The notes below the pieces were generated by a model. It saw only the letters and a list, made by a program, of their open reading frames with translations, was not told the DNA's origin and did not search any database. A stretch of 64,000 nt of DNA from an uncultured Mesonia sp. GTDB taxonomy: Bacteria; Bacteroidota; Bacteroidia; Flavobacteriales; Flavobacteriaceae. The translations under genes and the position numbers were made by a program. Shown here piece by piece: positions 16,789 to 25,785 of this stretch. How positions within the stretch are numbered: the first letter of the stretch is position 1; every line of letters begins with the position of its first letter. Location: contig CANMOY010000001.1 in assembly GCA_947499595.1 (NCBI GenBank), positions 186,001-250,000 on the forward strand. The letters are read 5' to 3'.

Positions 16789-16796
16789 CAAAAATA
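16789..16796 (-). promoter_or_regulatory. Candidate -7 box of rlmD (TATTTTTG)
   Basis: The minus strand reads TATTTTTG, matching TAnnTTTG, with only 4 nt between the box and the rlmD ATG at 16784. If it is used, transcription would begin at about the start codon, giving a leaderless message. No -33 TTG is evident, so this could be chance in AT-rich DNA. Confidence 0.35.
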
Positions 16797-16927
16797 CTAA
16801 GTTTTGTGATGAAGAGGTTTAGATTATCCTAAACATTTAGTATTTTGCAAACATATCAAAAAAATGGGTGATTTCTCCCCAATAAGCAGGAATCAAATTT
16901 AGTTTAAGAAAGAAAAAAGAAAAAAGC

Positions 16928-18217
16928 ATGTCAGTTGTAACAATTAAATCATCTCAACAAGCAATTGAGTTAGAAGAAAAACACGGTGCCCATAATTATC
17001 ATCCATTACCTGCCGTATTAAAGAAAGGTGAAGGAGTTTTTATGTGGGATGTAGAAGATAAAAAATATTATGACTTTTTATCGGCCTACTCAGCCGTGAA
17101 TCAAGGTCATTGTCACCCAAAAATTATTGGGGCTATGACTAAGCAAGCTGAAACTTTGACGCTTACTTCTCGTGCATTTCACAATGATGTACTTGGTAAA
17201 TATGAGAAATTTGCTACCGAATATTTTGGTTTTGATAAGTTACTCCCAATGAATACAGGTGCAGAAGCGGTTGAAACTGCTATTAAAATTTGTAGAAAGT
17301 GGGCTTACGAAAAGAAAGGGATTCATGAAAATGAGGCGCAAATAATTGTAGCTGAAAATAATTTTCACGGAAGAACAACCACGGTAATTTCTTTTAGTAA
17401 TGACGAGGGTGCACGAAAAAACTTTGGACCTTACACGCCTGGTTTTTTAAAGGTGGGTTATGATAATTTAGAACAACTAGAAGAGGCACTAAAAAATACA
17501 CCTAACGTAGCCGGTTTTTTGGTCGAGCCTATACAAGGTGAAGCTGGGGTGTTTGTTCCAAGCGAAGACTATTTAAGTGAGGCGCGAAAACTATGTAAAA
17601 AGTATGGTGTATTATTCATCGCCGATGAAATACAAACTGGTATAGCGAGAACGGGTTCTTTATTAGCTGTTTGTGGTAATTGTACTTGCCAGAATAAATG
17701 TGAGCAACATTCTGAAACTTATGTAAGACCAGATATTTTAATTTTAGGAAAAGCATTGTCAGGTGGAGTGTATCCTGTTTCTGCGGTTTTAGCCGATAAT
17801 GAAATTATGGACGTTATTCAGCCAGGGCAACACGGTTCTACCTTTGGAGGAAACCCTGTGGCATGTGAAACTGCTATTGCGGCACTTGAAGTGGTATACG
17901 ATGAAAATTTAATTCAAAATGCACGCGAACTTGGAGATTATTTTAGAGCCGAAATGAATAAATATATTGCCAACTCTAAAGTAGTTAAACAGGTAAGAGG
18001 TAAAGGTCTTTTAAATGCAATTGTAATTAACGATACAGAAGAAAGTAGTACTGCTTGGAATATATGTGTTGATTTAAAAGAAAACGGTTTGCTGGCAAAG
18101 CCTACACACGGAAATATTATTCGCTTTGCTCCCCCTTTGGTTATTACTAAAGAGCAATTGGATGAGTGTATAACTATTATTACTAAAACCTTGTCTAAGT
18201 TTGAAGACCAAGTTTAA
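16928..18217 (+). CDS. rocD: Ornithine--oxo-acid aminotransferase with an inserted cysteine cluster
   Basis: PLP enzyme converting ornithine and 2-oxoglutarate to glutamate semialdehyde and glutamate (arginine catabolism/proline route). Class III fold of 429 residues. Landmarks are [38 protein letters not shown] and the PLP lysine K275 in [10 protein letters not shown]. Between IARTG and that lysine there is an extra segment with cysteines 249, 252, 254 and 258 (CGNCTC then NKC) that typical OATs lack. It looks like a small metal-binding site. Single gene with its own terminator. Confidence 0.93.
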   Translation: MSVVTIKSSQQAIELEEKHGAHNYHPLPAVLKKGEGVFMWDVEDKKYYDFLSAYSAVNQGHCHPKIIGAMTKQAETLTLTSRAFHNDVLGKYEKFATEYFGFDKLLPMNTGAEAVETAIKICRKWAYEKKGIHENEAQIIVAENNFHGRTTTVISFSNDEGARKNFGPYTPGFLKVGYDNLEQLEEALKNTPNVAGFLVEPIQGEAGVFVPSEDYLSEARKLCKKYGVLFIADEIQTGIARTGSLLAVCGNCTCQNKCEQHSETYVRPDILILGKALSGGVYPVSAVLADNEIMDVIQPGQHGSTFGGNPVACETAIAALEVVYDENLIQNARELGDYFRAEMNKYIANSKVVKQVRGKGLLNAIVINDTEESSTAWNICVDLKENGLLAKPTHGNIIRFAPPLVITKEQLDECITIITKTLSKFEDQV

Positions 18218-18237
18218 TGAGTAATGATATAAAGAAT

Positions 18238-18268
18238 AAAAAAGGGTGTTATTTAAGCACCCTTTTTT
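18238..18268. terminator. Bidirectional intrinsic terminator between rocD and the DUF349 gene
   Basis: A6-GGGTG, nine-base loop, CACCC-T6. The stem GGGTG/CACCC is extended by A:T pairs on both sides, so a T tract follows the hairpin on either strand. It serves the two convergent genes that end at 18217 (+) and 18278 (-). Confidence 0.85.
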
Positions 18269-18277
18269 ATTTGCCTC

Positions 18278-20269
18278 TTAACTATCGATATTTCTAAGTT
18301 TCTTTAACTTGGCTTCCCAAGTACCTAATTCTTGTTTTTTTCTTTCTATATTTTTTAAAACTTCTTTAAATAGAGGGTTGCTCTCATCTGCATTGGAGAA
18401 GAACTGCATATTGTTTTCTAGTTGTATGATCTCTTGGTCGGTTTCTTCAATACGTTTTCTAATGAAAAACTCTTCTTTTCTCAATTTATCTGCACCATCA
18501 GCTTGATCTAGAGATTGTAATTTATTCTCGTACTTTAAAAGCTCCGATTCTCGCTTAGAGATATCTAATTGTTTAAATAGTTGATCTAGGGCTTTATTGA
18601 ATTTACCTTCAATGTACTTCATTTTAAAAGGTACGTGGCCTAAATCTTTCCAGATATTAATTTGCTCTTTTATAAGCTTAAGAGCTTCTTGGTGATCTTG
18701 AGGAAGAGTTAAGTTTTTTACCTTTTCAAGTAACTCTTTTTTCTTTTCAAAAGCCTGCATTTCATCTTTATTTTCTTCATTTTGCTTTTCGTGAAGCCTA
18801 TTGAAATAATGGTTGCATGCTTTTTTAAATCTTTTCCAGATTTTATCACTATCTTTTCTGGGGACGTGTCCAATTTTTTTCCACTCACTTTGAATACGTT
18901 TCATTAGGGGAGTGGTTATTTTAAACTCTAGATTATCCTTATTTTCTTCGGCTATTTGAACCAGTTCAAGTTTTTTATTCAAATTTTCATATTGTTCTTT
19001 TTTTAAATTCTTATAAAAAGCATTTTTCTTTCGGTTAAAAGCCCTAACGTTTTCCTTAAAGCGCTTCCAGCTTTCATCTGCATTTTTCTTGGGTACTTTG
19101 CCCGCTTTAAAAAACTCCTCGCGTAAGGATTCAATTTTTTTGATGTTGGCTTGCGCTTGTTTATGAGAGGCGATTTCTTCTTGAGCAATATTTTTTATAC
19201 TGTCAATTATTTCATTCTTTTTTTCAAGATTTTTCTCACGTGCCTTGTCTAGTTCTTCAAAATAAGCTTGCCTGTTTTCGTGAATTTTTTTTGTGGCTGC
19301 ACTAAACCTTTCCCAAATATCTTCTCTATATTCTTTGGCAACAGGCCCTACTTCTTCTTTCCACATTTTATGTAACATTTGTAGCTCTCTAAACGCTCTA
19401 TTAATGTTAGTCTCTTGGGTGAGTTCTTCCGCTCTAGCGATCATTTTTAACTTTTGATCTAAGTTGTGTTTAAAATCTAAATCTCTAAACTCACGGTCTA
19501 AATGTAAAAAATCATAAAACACCTCAACGTGATGGTGGTAGGTTCTCCAAATATCTTTATAATCTTCTCTAGGTACTGGCCCCGCTTTTTTCCAACGCTC
19601 TTGTAATTGTTTGAATGTTGCGAAACTATTATTCATATCGGCACTGTCGCCAATCATTCCTTTTAGCTCTTCGATAATGGCCAAGCGCTCTTTAAGATTT
19701 TGATTTAAGTTTTTCTTTAACTCTTCATAATGCTTGTTGCGCTGTTCTTTATATTTGAAGTAGACCTCGTTAAATCGTTTTTTAGTAGGACTTGAATAAT
19801 GAAAATCTATAATATTACCGCCTTCTTCTAAGAAATCTTCCTTTTTCTGCTCCATTTCTTCATCAAATTTACTATCAAATTCTAATTTGATTTCTTGAAC
19901 GTGGTCGCGTATAGTTTGAATCTTCTCAGATTTTAAAAGCTCATCCAGCTCCATAACTAACTCATTCATAGTCATGGCGTGATAGTCTTTCATTTCAATT
20001 TCGTGGCGTTTTTGTAAATCTTCATCTTCATTCTCTTCGGCCAAAGTTTCATCTAGCTCATCATGTATATTATCTGAATCTTGTTTTGGTTCTGGATTAT
20101 GGTCTGATTTAGCACTGGCTTTAGTCTGGGCGTCAGTTGTTTGCTTCTCCACTTCTTCTGTATCGTTACCAGATGGTTGCACATTTTGCTGAGAACCTTT
20201 AGAATTTTCTATGTTTTCTTGATTCTCAGTATTTTCTCGTTTTGCTTCTTTATCAGACATATTTTTCAA
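18278..20269 (-). CDS. DUF349 repeat protein
   Basis: 663 residues, highly charged, predicted almost entirely helical. The first 110 residues or so are low-complexity and acidic/polar. After that come about five DUF349 repeats spaced near 73 residues, each with the core W-K-x-x-G-x-V-P then W-x-R-F (for example RWKKAGPVPREDY, EWKKIGHVPRKDSDKIWKRF, IWKDLGHVPFKM). The molecular role of the family is not established to my knowledge. Monocistronic by position. The minus strand shows TTG-N19-TATCTTTC upstream, one mismatch from a full promoter. Confidence 0.9.
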   Translation of the reverse strand: MKNMSDKEAKRENTENQENIENSKGSQQNVQPSGNDTEEVEKQTTDAQTKASAKSDHNPEPKQDSDNIHDELDETLAEENEDEDLQKRHEIEMKDYHAMTMNELVMELDELLKSEKIQTIRDHVQEIKLEFDSKFDEEMEQKKEDFLEEGGNIIDFHYSSPTKKRFNEVYFKYKEQRNKHYEELKKNLNQNLKERLAIIEELKGMIGDSADMNNSFATFKQLQERWKKAGPVPREDYKDIWRTYHHHVEVFYDFLHLDREFRDLDFKHNLDQKLKMIARAEELTQETNINRAFRELQMLHKMWKEEVGPVAKEYREDIWERFSAATKKIHENRQAYFEELDKAREKNLEKKNEIIDSIKNIAQEEIASHKQAQANIKKIESLREEFFKAGKVPKKNADESWKRFKENVRAFNRKKNAFYKNLKKEQYENLNKKLELVQIAEENKDNLEFKITTPLMKRIQSEWKKIGHVPRKDSDKIWKRFKKACNHYFNRLHEKQNEENKDEMQAFEKKKELLEKVKNLTLPQDHQEALKLIKEQINIWKDLGHVPFKMKYIEGKFNKALDQLFKQLDISKRESELLKYENKLQSLDQADGADKLRKEEFFIRKRIEETDQEIIQLENNMQFFSNADESNPLFKEVLKNIERKKQELGTWEAKLKKLRNIDS

Positions 20270-20400
20270 TGTTTAGGTTCATAAATATTGTGGAAAGATA
20301 CTATTAAAGGCTTGTTTCTGCAAAAAAAATATAATTTTAAACAGCTTAGTGTAATAACCTTTAGCAACTTAAAAAACGAGCAGATCTACTAAAGTATTAT

Positions 20401-21126
20401 TTATTCTTGCCAAATAGTCCAAGATCGATTTGCTTGATGAAACAGCATCGCTTGGCCATTAGCAATTTTTGCTCCTCTTATTTTCCCTTTTGCAAGAAAC
20501 TCAGTTAATGTAGGGTTGTATACCAAATCGTATAAGAGATGAGTTTTACTTAAGGCATCATAGGGTATTTTGGGAGATTGTTTAATATCTGGATAAGTAC
20601 CTAGTGGTGTTGCATTAATTATAAGTTTATGATCAGTAATATCATTTTCGTTTAAATCTTCATAATTCAATTGACCTTCTTTAGGCGATCTACCCACAAA
20701 CTTATATTCAATCCCCATAGCTTCAAGAGCGTAGGCTACCGCTTTTGATGCACCTCCGGTACCTAAAATTAAAGCTTGCGAATGATTGCTTTCTAATATT
20801 GGAAATAAAGCTTTCATAAATCCGAAGGCATCGGTGTTGTAGCCAATTTTTTTTTGATCAATTACTTTAACGGTATTTACTGCTTTTATTCTAGAGGCTT
20901 CATCAGATAATTCATCTAAATAAGGAATAATACTTTCTTTAAAAGGTATGGTGACATTAAATCCGTCAAGGTTATTTTTTGCTAATAAATTGGGTAATTC
21001 GTTTATTTCTTTTAGCTCAAAATTATTATAAGTTGCATCAACATTTTCCTGGACAAACTTATCCTGAAAAAAAGTTTTAGATTTTGAATACCCAATATCC
21101 TTACCAATTAATCCGTATTTTTTCAT
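20401..21126 (-). CDS. aroE: Shikimate dehydrogenase
   Basis: NADP-dependent reduction of 3-dehydroshikimate to shikimate. At 241 residues it is about 30 shorter than E. coli AroE. The shikimate-binding SKS (14-16), catalytic K63 in NVTIPFKES, NTDAFGF, the nucleotide loop LGTGGASKAVAYAL and NATPLGTYP are all present. The ATG overlaps the stop of the preceding DUF368 gene by one base (TAATG), so it is translationally coupled to a membrane transporter gene. Confidence 0.94.
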   Translation of the reverse strand: MKKYGLIGKDIGYSKSKTFFQDKFVQENVDATYNNFELKEINELPNLLAKNNLDGFNVTIPFKESIIPYLDELSDEASRIKAVNTVKVIDQKKIGYNTDAFGFMKALFPILESNHSQALILGTGGASKAVAYALEAMGIEYKFVGRSPKEGQLNYEDLNENDITDHKLIINATPLGTYPDIKQSPKIPYDALSKTHLLYDLVYNPTLTEFLAKGKIRGAKIANGQAMLFHQANRSWTIWQE

Positions 21127-22145
21127 TATTTTAAATTTTTTGTATTTGCACCGTAGAGACCTAATCCGTAAACTAAAATTACACCTAAAAAAATAAAAGC
21201 CACAGCAATATAATTTTGAGTGTCTTGAAAATCAGGCAAGTACCTGTTGTAATTATCAATGATAAAATTTCCATTAGCATCTAATAATCGATTGCCTGCG
21301 AGATTTGTTTTATAGATTTTTTCTTTCCAAGGCCAAACAACGCCTAAAGATCCCGTTATAAAGCCTATAATGGTGGCAAAGGTAATGTTTTTATAGTGTT
21401 TGAGAACATAACCAAGCAGGTGAGAGAGTGAGACCAACCCAACCACGGAGCCAGCGGTAAAACTGGTTAGAATTTTTAATAAATGCACGCGTTTTTGATC
21501 TTTAAGAAAATCTAAATTTAACGATGCTAGATCTTTTAACGTGTCAAAGAGCGCATTTACAGAGTCAACCAAGAGCAATACATAATTGCCTACTAGTATT
21601 AAGATAAATGACCCCGAAAGTCCTGGTAAGGTCATTCCCGAAACCCCAATAACGCCACAAAAAAAGACAAACCATAGGTTGTCATTCTCAGTGGCGGGTT
21701 CTAACAGACTTATACCACCGCCCACTAATAATCCTAAAATTATAAAGAGCACGTGGCGGAGAGATTTAACTTTGAAATCTTTTGCTATGTAAAAAATTGA
21801 TCCGATTATCATACCAAAAAAGCCAGACCACACATATAACTCATAGTGAAGTAAGAAGTAATCTAATAGTTTGGAAACTGAGAAATAACTAATAATCATT
21901 CCTAAGACCAGTAAACCTAAAAACGAGGCGTTTACATAATTTAGGAAACTTTTATACCGCTTCTTGTAAAGTAAGAGTAGCGCCTTTCGATTGAATTTTT
22001 GAAGCGAATAGATAAATTCTTCATAAAAACCTGCTACAAAAGCAACAATACCACCAGAGACCCCGGGTACTTTGTTGGCTGCACCCATAGCCAATCCTTT
22101 TAAAACCAAAAAGACCTTATCTTTTAAACTTCGCTTATTTTGCAT
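21126..22145 (-). CDS. DUF368 family polyprenyl-phosphate transporter, copy 2
   Basis: 339 residues with about eight to ten hydrophobic helices. DUF368 (PopT) proteins have been shown in other bacteria to return undecaprenyl phosphate across the inner membrane for reuse in envelope synthesis. The two half-repeats each carry a PGxSG loop: VPGVSGGIVAFVAGFYEE near the N-terminus and LPGLSGSFILILVGNY in the middle. It overlaps copy 1 by 11 nt and aroE by 1 nt. Which of the two copies is the main carrier cannot be told from the sequence. Confidence 0.9.
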   Translation of the reverse strand: MQNKRSLKDKVFLVLKGLAMGAANKVPGVSGGIVAFVAGFYEEFIYSLQKFNRKALLLLYKKRYKSFLNYVNASFLGLLVLGMIISYFSVSKLLDYFLLHYELYVWSGFFGMIIGSIFYIAKDFKVKSLRHVLFIILGLLVGGGISLLEPATENDNLWFVFFCGVIGVSGMTLPGLSGSFILILVGNYVLLLVDSVNALFDTLKDLASLNLDFLKDQKRVHLLKILTSFTAGSVVGLVSLSHLLGYVLKHYKNITFATIIGFITGSLGVVWPWKEKIYKTNLAGNRLLDANGNFIIDNYNRYLPDFQDTQNYIAVAFIFLGVILVYGLGLYGANTKNLK

Positions 22146-23067
22146 TATTGGTTTGTTTTTTAGCGGCTATTCTTTCTAAAAACAAGATACTAAAAAAACC
22201 AAGAAGCATTAAAAAAATGCAACTCCATGTTTTTGGCTCTCCAATAAAGTTACTTGGCAATACAGATTGTTCTGCTAAAACAATTGTTTTTTCTCTTATT
22301 GTTATTGAATCCAAGGTGTTTTTCCAAGGCCAAATTTTATTTAATGATCCTGCAATGAATCCCGTTAACAAGGCCAAGGTTAAATTCTTATAATGCTTAA
22401 AAAGCCATTTTAGAATTCTTGAAAAGCTAATTAAACCCATAATAGCTCCTAAACCTACTGCCACTATTTTTTTAAAGTCAAAGTCATGAACTGCTTGTGT
22501 AATAGTTTGATAACTGCCTAATAAAACCAAAATAAAGGCTCCGCTTATACCTGGTAAAATCATTGCACAAACAGCAAAAGCGCCAGACATAAACAAATAC
22601 CAATAACTAGAGTTTTGTGTGGCCGGTGGCAAAATTGTTATTCCGTAAGCGATACCTGCACCTATAATTAATGTTAAAAGGGTAGCACCTCGCCAATTAT
22701 TTATTTCTCTACCCACCAATAGTATACTCGCTAGAACCAAACCAAAAAAGAATGACCATACCAATAGAGGTTCTGTTTTTAAAAGAAAATTAGCCAGTCG
22801 CATAAAGCTAAAAATGCTAATTAAAATTCCGGTCAAAAGTGCTAGCAAAAAACCGCCATTTATTTCTTTCCAAAACGACCAAAATCCTTCTTTTTTCCAG
22901 ATCTGAAAGAGCTTTAAGTTAACATTTGAAATACTTGAAACAAGTTCTTCATAAATACCAGTTATAAAGGCTATTGTACCTCCAGAAACGCCGGGAATAG
23001 TATCTGCAATTCCCATGGCCATTCCCTTAAGACTGATTTTAAGGTAGTCTTTAGTATTTCTATTCAT
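22135..23067 (-). CDS. DUF368 family polyprenyl-phosphate transporter, copy 1
   Basis: 310-residue paralogue of the next gene, with the same layout: IPGVSGGTIAFITGIYEE near the N-terminus, LPGISGAFILVLLGSY in the middle and a conserved WPWKNTL segment shared with copy 2 (WPWKEKI). The two proteins are clearly diverged, so this is an old tandem duplication. It is preceded by the TPR gene (37-nt gap) and overlaps copy 2 by 11 nt. Probable inner-membrane carrier-lipid translocase, by family knowledge. Confidence 0.9.
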   Translation of the reverse strand: MNRNTKDYLKISLKGMAMGIADTIPGVSGGTIAFITGIYEELVSSISNVNLKLFQIWKKEGFWSFWKEINGGFLLALLTGILISIFSFMRLANFLLKTEPLLVWSFFFGLVLASILLVGREINNWRGATLLTLIIGAGIAYGITILPPATQNSSYWYLFMSGAFAVCAMILPGISGAFILVLLGSYQTITQAVHDFDFKKIVAVGLGAIMGLISFSRILKWLFKHYKNLTLALLTGFIAGSLNKIWPWKNTLDSITIREKTIVLAEQSVLPSNFIGEPKTWSCIFLMLLGFFSILFLERIAAKKQTNNAK

Positions 23068-23104
23068 AATTTGATTATTTACTGCGATGGAAATTTAGAA
23101 TGGC

Positions 23105-24493
23105 TTATTGATATGATATAATAATTTCTTGAATACTAGGTCTGTCAAATATCGTTTTAAACAGCGGATATATTACAGTTAAATATTCTTTATTAATTTC
23201 AAGTGCTTTTACCAAGTATTTGTAGCCTAAAGTACCTTTATTGTTTAAAAAGTAAAGTGCCGCTAACCTATAAGTCACTTCTTCTGATTCAGGATAAAAC
23301 TCTTCTGCCTTTTTCATCACGCTTAAAGCGGATTCTACCTCGCCAATTTCAATTAAAACGTCAGCGTGAGCAATCCAAGTTTCTAATTCGTAATTGCCTA
23401 GCTCTATACTTTGTTTATAACCTTTTTCTGCTTCTTCTAGAAAATTTAATTTATGATTGATTTTTGCATAAAGTTTCCAGTACCTTACGTTTTCTTGATC
23501 AATATCAATTGCTTTTTCTATAAAATATAGTGCTTTACGATAATTTTTTTGTTGATAGAAAAAATCAGTAATAGCTAGCCAAGCTTTATCTAGTAAAGGA
23601 TCTTCGGTAGTAGCTTTTTGTAAATAATGTAAAGCAACATCTAAAATCTCAAGTTTTTCATAACATTTACCTATGCGTAAATAAGCATAAGCAGAAGGGT
23701 CTTCTAGCTCTAAGGTTATTTGATAATTTCTTATTGCTTCTTGAATTCTATTCATTTTTTCAAGCACTTTTCCCTTTTCAAAGTAAGCACCCATAAAATA
23801 TTCATCGGCCAATAAAGCATAATCAAAAGCTTCTAAAGCTTTATTTAAATTACCTTCTTTATTATAAGCCTTTCCCAATTGATGCCAAGCAACCTCACAA
23901 TACGGATTTTTGTCTAGGTAATTTAATAAAAATTCGATGGCTTGTTTATTTTCACCTAAAACATCAAAACAATATATTACATTATGCAAAGAAGCATAAT
24001 CTTCAGGGTCATCTTTTAAGCAAGCCATATAATGTATTTTAGCATTATCAAAGTCCTCCTCAAACATATATTCCATAGCTAATAGCGCGTGAACATCTGA
24101 TAAATCTTTTGACAAATTAAGCGCCTTTTTTAGTAGCTGTATTGCGGTTTTATGGTCATCTCTTTTAGAATAGATATTAGCTTTTTGAATATAAATCTCT
24201 TCGTTAGAAGGCTCAATTTGTTCAAGCTTATTTAATATTTGATTAGCATCACCCAGCTTATTCTCCATAATGCTAACCTCTACTTTAAACAATAAAAGTT
24301 GTGTAGATTGCGGATGCTGGTCAAGACCTAAACGAATAGCTTTTTTGGCTAAAGAAAGCTTGCCCAAGTCAAGATAATGATGAATAATATTTTCAAATTC
24401 TATGGAGTCAAAAAACAAAATATCATTTGTTTTGAGCATCGATTCAAATCGATTGATAGAGAAATTGGGTTCTTCGTTATGATTCAAAAACAT
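23105..24493 (-). CDS. Tetratricopeptide repeat protein
   Basis: 462 residues without signal peptide, built of about twelve 34-residue TPR units in a row (recurring A-x-x-x-Y/F...AL...P patterns such as AWHQLGKAYNKEGNLNKALEAF and AYLRIGKCYEKLEILDVALHYL). It is acidic and probably cytosolic, a protein-interaction scaffold of unknown partner. It heads the TPR-DUF368-DUF368-aroE run, which is its only functional hint. Confidence 0.92.
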   Translation of the reverse strand: MFLNHNEEPNFSINRFESMLKTNDILFFDSIEFENIIHHYLDLGKLSLAKKAIRLGLDQHPQSTQLLLFKVEVSIMENKLGDANQILNKLEQIEPSNEEIYIQKANIYSKRDDHKTAIQLLKKALNLSKDLSDVHALLAMEYMFEEDFDNAKIHYMACLKDDPEDYASLHNVIYCFDVLGENKQAIEFLLNYLDKNPYCEVAWHQLGKAYNKEGNLNKALEAFDYALLADEYFMGAYFEKGKVLEKMNRIQEAIRNYQITLELEDPSAYAYLRIGKCYEKLEILDVALHYLQKATTEDPLLDKAWLAITDFFYQQKNYRKALYFIEKAIDIDQENVRYWKLYAKINHKLNFLEEAEKGYKQSIELGNYELETWIAHADVLIEIGEVESALSVMKKAEEFYPESEEVTYRLAALYFLNNKGTLGYKYLVKALEINKEYLTVIYPLFKTIFDRPSIQEIIISYQ

Positions 24494-24585
24494 AGTTCAA
24501 AGCTTGTTAAACATAAAGTTAAGTTCAAAAAGTAATAAAATAAAGGGTTTTAAGTTATTCTTGTTAACAAAGTAATTAACAAAAC

Positions 24586-25764
24586 TTATACCAGATTATC
24601 TAAAATACCTAGGATAATATTACATCCTTTTTCAATATCTTTATGACTAATTGTTAGTGGTGGAGTTATTCGTACGGCGCGTTTTTCGAATAAAAGCCAA
24701 AATAAAATTAAATTTTCTTTTTTCGCTCTTAAAACCAATTCATTAGCCGTTTCTTCATCTTTCATAATTAAGGCTAACATTAGGCCGGTGCCTCGTATCT
24801 CTTGTATTAATTGATGCTGTAACAGCGTCTTAAATAGCTTTTCTTTTTCTATAACTGCCTTTAGAAACTCTGGTTTTTCCACAACTTTTAAGGTAGCCAA
24901 GGATGCTGCCGCTATTAGCGGATTACCACCAAAAGTGGTGATATGCCCCATTTTGGGATTATCGCTAAGTAAATTGATCAATTTACGTTGCGCAACAAAT
25001 GCGCCAACGGGTAGGCCGCCAGCCATTCCTTTCCCGATTACTAAAATATCGGGTGTCACATTATATTTTTGAAAAGCAAATAAAAATCCTGTTCTTCCGA
25101 AACCTGGCTGTATTTCATCTAAAATCAATAAAGCCCCAACTTCTTCACAACGACTTTTAACTTTTTTGAGATAATTGTTTGTGGGTTCTATAACTCCCGC
25201 TCCTCCTTGAATGGTTTCCAATATAACGGCAGCTGTATCGGAGGATATTTGATTAAGTTGATCGGTTTTATTAAAAGCAATATGCTTAATTTCTGGTATT
25301 AGTGGATAAAATGGTGCCTTTCGCTCTTCAAAATCCATTAAACTTAATGCGCCCATAGTATTACCGTGATAAGCGTTTTTGGCTGCGATGATTTCTTTTC
25401 GGCCGGTCGCTCTTCGCGCCAATTTAATAGCACCTTCTATGGCTTCTGTTCCACTGTTAACTAAATAGGTTGAAGCTTGCGGAATAGGTAATTGTTGTGC
25501 TAAATGTTTAGTGTAATCTACAGCCGGCTTTTGGGCATACTCTCCATATACCATTACATGCAAATATTTATCTGCTTGTGTTTTTATAGCTTTTATTACT
25601 TCGGGATGACAATGCCCTATGCTACAGGCCGAAACTCCTGCAACAAAATCTAAATGGGCTTCATTATTGGTGGTGTAAATGTAACTTCCTTTGGCATGGC
25701 TTATTTCTAATCCAAGCGGGTGAGGAGTGGTTTGAGCTTGATATTTTAAAAAATCTAACTTCAC
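24586..25764 (-). CDS. Class III pyridoxal-phosphate aminotransferase
   Basis: 392 residues, fold type I. Motifs are GVSACSIGHCHPEV, NSGTEAIEGAIKLAR (about 103-117), DEIQPGFGRTG with D216, and the PLP lysine K245 in VIGKGMAGG. It is related to acetylornithine, ornithine and 4-aminobutyrate aminotransferases. None of the arginine genes are nearby, so I leave the substrate open. It follows the OstA-like gene by 21 nt and ends that operon. Confidence 0.9.
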   Translation of the reverse strand: MKLDFLKYQAQTTPHPLGLEISHAKGSYIYTTNNEAHLDFVAGVSACSIGHCHPEVIKAIKTQADKYLHVMVYGEYAQKPAVDYTKHLAQQLPIPQASTYLVNSGTEAIEGAIKLARRATGRKEIIAAKNAYHGNTMGALSLMDFEERKAPFYPLIPEIKHIAFNKTDQLNQISSDTAAVILETIQGGAGVIEPTNNYLKKVKSRCEEVGALLILDEIQPGFGRTGFLFAFQKYNVTPDILVIGKGMAGGLPVGAFVAQRKLINLLSDNPKMGHITTFGGNPLIAAASLATLKVVEKPEFLKAVIEKEKLFKTLLQHQLIQEIRGTGLMLALIMKDEETANELVLRAKKENLILFWLLFEKRAVRITPPLTISHKDIEKGCNIILGILDNLV

Positions 25765-25785
25765 TAATAAACAATTATAAATTGA

